NCBI GenBank assembly: GCA_963930775.1
Contig: OZ005692.1
Span: 186,001 to 250,000 of the forward strand
Direction: 5' to 3'
DNA: 64,000 bases
Origin: Cliona cf. orientalis
Taxonomy: Eukaryota; Porifera; Demospongiae; Clionaida; Clionaidae
Under the pieces are notes generated by a model. The model saw only the letters and a program-made list of their open reading frames with translations, did no database searches and was not told the DNA's origin. Below are positions 59,470-64,000 of the stretch, piece after piece. Position numbers and translations under genes: made by a program. The first letter of the stretch is position 1; each line of letters starts with the position of its first letter.

Positions 59470-59891
59470 GCTATAGCTACATACATACACTGAACACTTT
59501 TTATAATCTGATTTTTATTCAGCAGCTATTAAAGGTGTAACTTTTCTTTAATTGCCAGCTCAGTACAAATTTGATGTTGATCACTGCCTACTATATTATA
59601 TCTTCTTTTATAAATAAGAATTTACACTCTCTAAACATAATAGCTAGCTATCCATTCTTTAGTGAATTCTGAGTACCAACGGAATGGTATACGTAAATAG
59701 GAGGTGAATCTACAGTAGAACATAGTACCGGAATTGTATAGGGTAACGCTGAAATTTACTATGATGGCTGTGCTAAGCAGCGCCATCTCTTGCACGAGTA
59801 CTGTTTACATTCCCAACCACACGATTTGTCACCTATAGTGCTTCGTGTGCGCATGCGCGGCATAATTAACGACCATGTGGTTTGTAGTACA
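59470..59891. promoter_or_regulatory. Putative bidirectional promoter with NRF1-type site
   Basis: A 422-bp interval between divergent start codons. A perfect NRF1 consensus, TGCGCATGCGCG, lies at 59848-59859, about 33 bp upstream of the plus-strand ATG. No TATA box is evident. Bidirectionality is inferred from the layout. Confidence 0.45.
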
Positions 59892-61327
59892 ATGGCGGAG
59901 GCAGTAAAAAGGGCCCAAGGCTTGATTGTGGAGCCACCATCTTTGCCCGTAGCGGAGGAGAGTGCAGCTCCTGTGGCCAGGTACCTAGAGCTGTACGGAG
60001 TCGACGATCTAACGGAATGTCCCACGAGCGAGGCGGAGATCGAGGCGCTGCTATCGAAGTACGATCTCAAGCACGGGGACGTCGTGAACTTTAGCGACTA
60101 CCGAGACACGGACTCGCACATCGTTCTACGCCAGAAAGACGGTGGTAAATTGACGCTCATCGCTAATCCTGACGATCGTGGGGCGGGATATCTCACCATA
60201 CCAAAGGTATATACATTGTACTACAACTGTAGTACACCCACGCACGTTAATTAACTAATAATTAAGCGTATAGAATTGGAAGGTACATGAGAGATCTTTG
60301 ATAAAATTTATGAATTGTGAGATGAGGTGTCTTTACTTTCCATTGGCAGGAAGTACTTGCTGATATCAAGGACGGAGTGACGTTCTATAAGGACTTCATT
60401 CATGATGATCAGCCGGCCTTCAACCTTCACCTCTCCCCAGAAGACGTCTTTGTCGTCGATCGTGTCGGCCAGGTTCCCGATACTTGGGAGTTCAACGTCT
60501 GGTGGGATTGGGGGGAGATCGATACTTTCGATGTTAAAGTACCGGGTCGAATGTGGGACAGCTTTGATCCCAGCACTGTCAACCGCCAACTTATTGAAGA
60601 ACGTTATCTTTCTGGGTAAGTAAGAGAACAAATTAAGATAATACTACGACTTACTTTACCTGCTTTACCTTAGATTACTCTATATTATTATTCAATACCT
60701 TACGAGTATGTTTGATGTCGCAATCATGGGATACTAACAGCATGCTAGTGCCAGTTAGCGTTAGTACAGTGCGCATGCGCTCTGGTTGTCAAGGCATTTG
60801 AGTGTTTTCCCATACTAGGTTAATTATGTATATTTATAAGGTGATTGGTTTCCTCTAATAATTATGGCTTCAGAAAATTCTATTAAATTTTAATTTGTAC
60901 AACCATTGGCAATACATGTTGCACTGCAACTAAAAGCACTATTTCTATTAATTATTGTAGGTCAAAATAAAAATAAGTCTGTATGCAAAATTAGAAAAAA
61001 ATCTACTCTCTTGCCCAGTAGCACTGTATAAGACTTGAAGTGAAGTCACCCTAGCTAACCTTAATTTCATACAGGTCCCCTCTAGTCTCCTTCACCGTCC
61101 GGACTAAACTACATGGTGAAGACTATCGCAGATACGTGGAGAAATACGGGGACACCTACTCCCATTATCCCAGCATCCCCTCCAGCTGGCTGGTGGACAG
61201 GGACAGCAGTGGAGGGTCAGACCATGCTTCTCTGGAGTGGAGGTTTCACGGACCAGAGTCGAGGAAGGATGAAGTAATGAATAGCGTTAAAGACTTCTTG
61301 GAGGGATTTCCCTATCAATTGCATTAA
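59892..61327 (+). CDS. Unrecognised protein, 277 aa, three exons
   Basis: Exons 59892-60206, 60350-60615 and 61075-61327 have GT-AG borders and compatible phases (834 nt). The start codon context is ACAATGG. The frame is open upstream to 59790, but that part spans the NRF1-like site. The protein looks soluble: no signal peptide or TM. It is acidic, with many Asp/Tyr/Trp (WEFNVWWDWGEIDTFDVKVP in the middle) and a C-terminal segment HASLEWRFHGPESRKDEV. I do not recognise the family. Codon use and composition look like a conserved housekeeping-type gene, and it is the only plus-strand cellular gene here. Confidence 0.7.
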
Positions 61328-62483
61328 TTATTAGCAAAATTAAATTAAAATTTATTCTGCAGAAAATTATTATTATAGGCCGGATCTCTCTCTCTAATTG
61401 TAGTGGACAGCATAAAATTAAAATTAATAATTATTATACTCTAATTATACAATGAGCCACAGAGATGCATTCTCGAACAACAGCGCGATAGCAAGAGTAA
61501 AATTAATAACAAAGAGAAGGAGGGCAATACTGTGAATAATTCATAATTGAAAAAAACATAACAACAAACATAATATTGAAAAAAATAGTCCCAATCATCC
61601 CTCCCCCCCGGGCCGAGGTGCCGCAGCTTCGGTGATCCGTTTGGGAGTGACACTGCGGACATTACCGCAGGCATACTTCCAGGGATGGGGGGTATTCAAG
61701 GGAGGAACCCGGGCGACCCCTAAGCCATATATGCCCAGGACCATGTGCAGTTTTCAGCTGCAGGTGCCAGAGGGGGTACCCCTGACACCGTCTAGCCCCG
61801 TTATCGATAGTACCTCCCAGAAAATGCTATTTATTGAGCTGGGACTGGGGGTAGCAAAACGCGTATGGGTTTCACGTTGGAATGTATAGACCGTGACGTA
61901 ATTAATTAAAAGCTATGAATATCATTAATTCCATACCGCGGAGCGCGCGAAAGTGTATCTCGGTAACGGAAAGAGCTATGGAGCTGGAACAAAAATCAGA
62001 ACGTAGCCAGCAGCTACCATGGTCCTGAACATGGTAGACTATGCCATATACATGCCAAATTTCTTTAAAGATGCTTACATGTCATGTATAGCAAAGCATA
62101 ATAATATTATCATCTTTGTAACAGTAATAGTTATGGAACTGGAATAAAGACCAATATGTAGCTACCTCAAAATCTCAACAATAACTGTTGTTTCAGACAA
62201 TCAGTATCCTTACCTGGTGGGGGGAGGGGGGGGGCATTACTGTGAATAACTCATAAACAACATTATCCCATGGTATATCAAACATACGAAGTCTTGTTAT
62301 TATTACATTATTATACACAAAATTCTTATACTTCTTGACATAAAGCATGGGATTACACTTCACAACAGTTTTAACATACATGTACTACACAAAATTAACA
62401 TCTATTATACAACAAATAGCCTGTAAATATAATTATATAGAACAATAATAGCAGGCTATATTCATTCGTTCATTATACAATTT
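61328..62483. other. Intergenic, no gene seen
   Basis: Between convergent genes. A GC-richer island at about 61600-61890 and two similar words ATACTGTGAATAATTCATAA / TTACTGTGAATAACTCATAA (near 61527 and 62235) may mark repeats. A G-rich tract lies at 62218-62234. No supported coding region. Confidence 0.4.
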
Positions 62484-63951
62484 TCAAACTTGTTCAGGTT
62501 GAATTGGTGTCTTGTCGGGGTCTGTGCCGCTATCGGCTACGGGCGTCGATTCTTTCTTCTTCTTCCCGCCACGTCCCAACTTGAAGCGATTTTTCCGCTT
62601 TCCCTCCTTGTTCGAGTCACTCGATTGGTTGCCAGCCGAATCCATTCCCACTCCCGGTTCCGATTCCACCCCTCTCCTTGGACTATCCAAAGTGTTAACA
62701 GGAGTAGTGTCACTGCAGATAGGATGTAAAAATTAATTAATTTTGGCTCAGCGAAGTAATATTGCCACGTACTCTATTTCCCGTGTTGGGGGCGGAGTCA
62801 CTTCCTGTATAGTGGGTGGAGCCTCCCTCTCCTTCTTTAATTTCGGTTGTTTCTGTTGACGGGGTTTCCCCTTGCGCACCTTCTCCAGCACCTCACTGAC
62901 GGAACCAGTAGTGGTCTTGACCTAAAGGGGGGGGGGGGGATGGATAATGAAGTCAGCCACAATAATTTATATAACTACTTATTGGATGAAGGCAGAAATT
63001 TCAATTTTGGCAAAATTTTAATGATATTATTATAGTTCAATATTCATATACATAATGGAATTTGTGTCTTAACTGATTATAATTACAGCCTTACAGTTAT
63101 AAAGGCCCATCCCTGAGATAATTAATTCAAAACGCAATTTGGTTATAACAATGATAATGGCCCATACTTGATAAAAATTGAAATACTATACTATACCTGG
63201 GAGGAGTCGAATCCATCCAGCTGAGGCAGAGTCACGGCAAAGAATTTGTGATCCCTGATCTGTCACGGCAGAGAAAAAAAAAGAATTAGCACACCCATGC
63301 ATAGCCTCGTCCCCAGGCCACTCTCACATATTCAATATTAATTTACTGCATGTAACATTGAAAATGTGGGAGTGGCCTGGGGACGAGGCTAGCACATGCA
63401 ATCACATTCTCAGGACCAGTACAAGCCTATATATATACCGTAAATCGCGAATATTTCGTTGTTAAAATATTTTCGGACAGCCTGGCTTGTGCGAAAATTA
63501 AACGCATGAAAATACAAGTGCAATATTAACGACAATGCGGTACAGGGTCGTTTGTCCGAAAATTATTTAACGCGAAAATTTATCGCATGAAATATTTTAG
63601 ACACGAAATATTCGCGATTTACAGTAGTTGTATATACACGTGTATAGCATTTTTCGGAGTCTTGAACCTTTGTTATAATAATAATTATACGTACATGTTC
63701 AATTTGATCTTCTTCAAAGACGAACTGTAGTATGTCCTTCACCTCCTCCTTCTTGGCGGCTCTGTAGTCCTGGTCGCTAGGCAACGCAGCGGTCAGCTCG
63801 TAACCACAGCACATCTCAAACAGTAGATGACCTACATGTACATGTACAGTAATAGAATATAAAAAGTTCCGCTAAGTTTCATGAACCAATGGCATAATAT
63901 TATTATTATTGGATCAAGGATGAAGTGTACTATGAGTACCATACCCCCACC

Positions 63952-64000
<49 letters not shown>
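62484..64000 (-). CDS. PXK3: third PXK-like pseudokinase gene, partial at window edge
   Basis: Four 3' exons are visible: 63695-63831, 63197-63259, 62773-62921 and 62484-62712, with GT-AG borders and compatible phases. They match the last exons of PXK1 and PXK2 in order: GHLLFEMCCGYELTAALPSDQDY, then HKFFAVTLPQLDGFDSSQ, then VSEVLEKVRKGKPRQQK, then a basic tail (KRKNRFKLGRGGKKKK) on an extra exon that PXK1 and PXK2 lack. The GHVQ/GGY exon and everything 5' lie beyond 64000, so membrane anchoring cannot be judged. Divergence from PXK1 is clearly greater than among the array copies, so this is an older paralogue. Confidence 0.75.
63302..63391. repeat. Foldback element in PXK3 intron
   Basis: Inverted arms of about 27 bp (TAGCCTCGTCCCCAGGCCAC...) around a spacer of about 36 bp, same family as 57203-57244. 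Confidence 0.85.
63436..63626. mobile_element. MITE in PXK3 intron
   Basis: 191 bp with ends TACCGTAAATCGCGAATATT and the inverse AATATTCGCGATTTACAGTA, one mismatch apart. Internal CGAAAATTA words occur in both orientations. Possibly a TA target. No coding capacity. Confidence 0.8.
63953..64000. repeat. (GA)n microsatellite at window end
   Basis: GA-rich run, cut by the window edge, in the PXK3 intron. Confidence 0.85.

Overview
This window is eukaryotic and almost certainly metazoan. Genes carry short GT-AG introns, there are no operons, and the families seen are animal ones: PXK/Slob-type pseudokinases, a type II Golgi-like glycosyltransferase, a PAT/Ngaro-type tyrosine-recombinase retroelement and MITE-like DNA transposons. 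Large Pmp-like beta-helix multi-pass membrane proteins, TATA-driven compact genes and AT-rich intergenic DNA suggest a sponge (Amphimedon-like) or another early-branching animal. The species is an inference.

Layout. From 1 to about 47 kb lies a tandem array, all on the minus strand, of a unit of roughly 6-8 kb. Each unit has (i) a large intron-less gene for a secreted-then-membrane protein (called R1-R6 here, in coordinate order): signal peptide, conserved N-domain, a variable run of about 25-residue beta-helix repeats resembling chlamydial polymorphic membrane protein repeats, a Cys-rich stem, 8-9 TM helices and a short cytoplasmic tail. It also has (ii) a 3'-half copy of a PXK-like pseudokinase gene. 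Only R2 (9049-13452) is an uninterrupted 1467-codon gene. R1, R3 and R4 have frameshifts or deletions, R3 is a chimera with a pseudokinase exon, R5 is split by a 4.7-kb retroelement (31173-35892), and R6 is split by a 353-bp terminal-inverted-repeat element (42616-42968).

The source of the pseudokinase pieces sits at the end of the array: PXK1 (47752-51236). I can model it fully: 14 exons whose phases all close, 484 residues, signal peptide, short ectodomain, one TM, cytoplasmic pseudokinase. Its neighbour PXK2 (51418-55688, 15 exons, 595 residues) has a repeat-bearing ectodomain and an extreme Cys cluster beside the membrane. A third member, PXK3, runs off the right edge (62484-64000). Between them lie a PF03407-type glycosyltransferase (57641-59469, minus) and a head-to-head gene of unknown family (59892-61327, plus).

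Reading of the locus. It looks like a recently expanded, fast-turnover family of putative cell-surface receptors, with repeat-number variation in the ectodomain and a conserved membrane domain, linked to membrane-anchored pseudokinases. Such an architecture would suit self/non-self or microbial recognition, but that function is inference only; the sequence shows the architecture and the duplication history.
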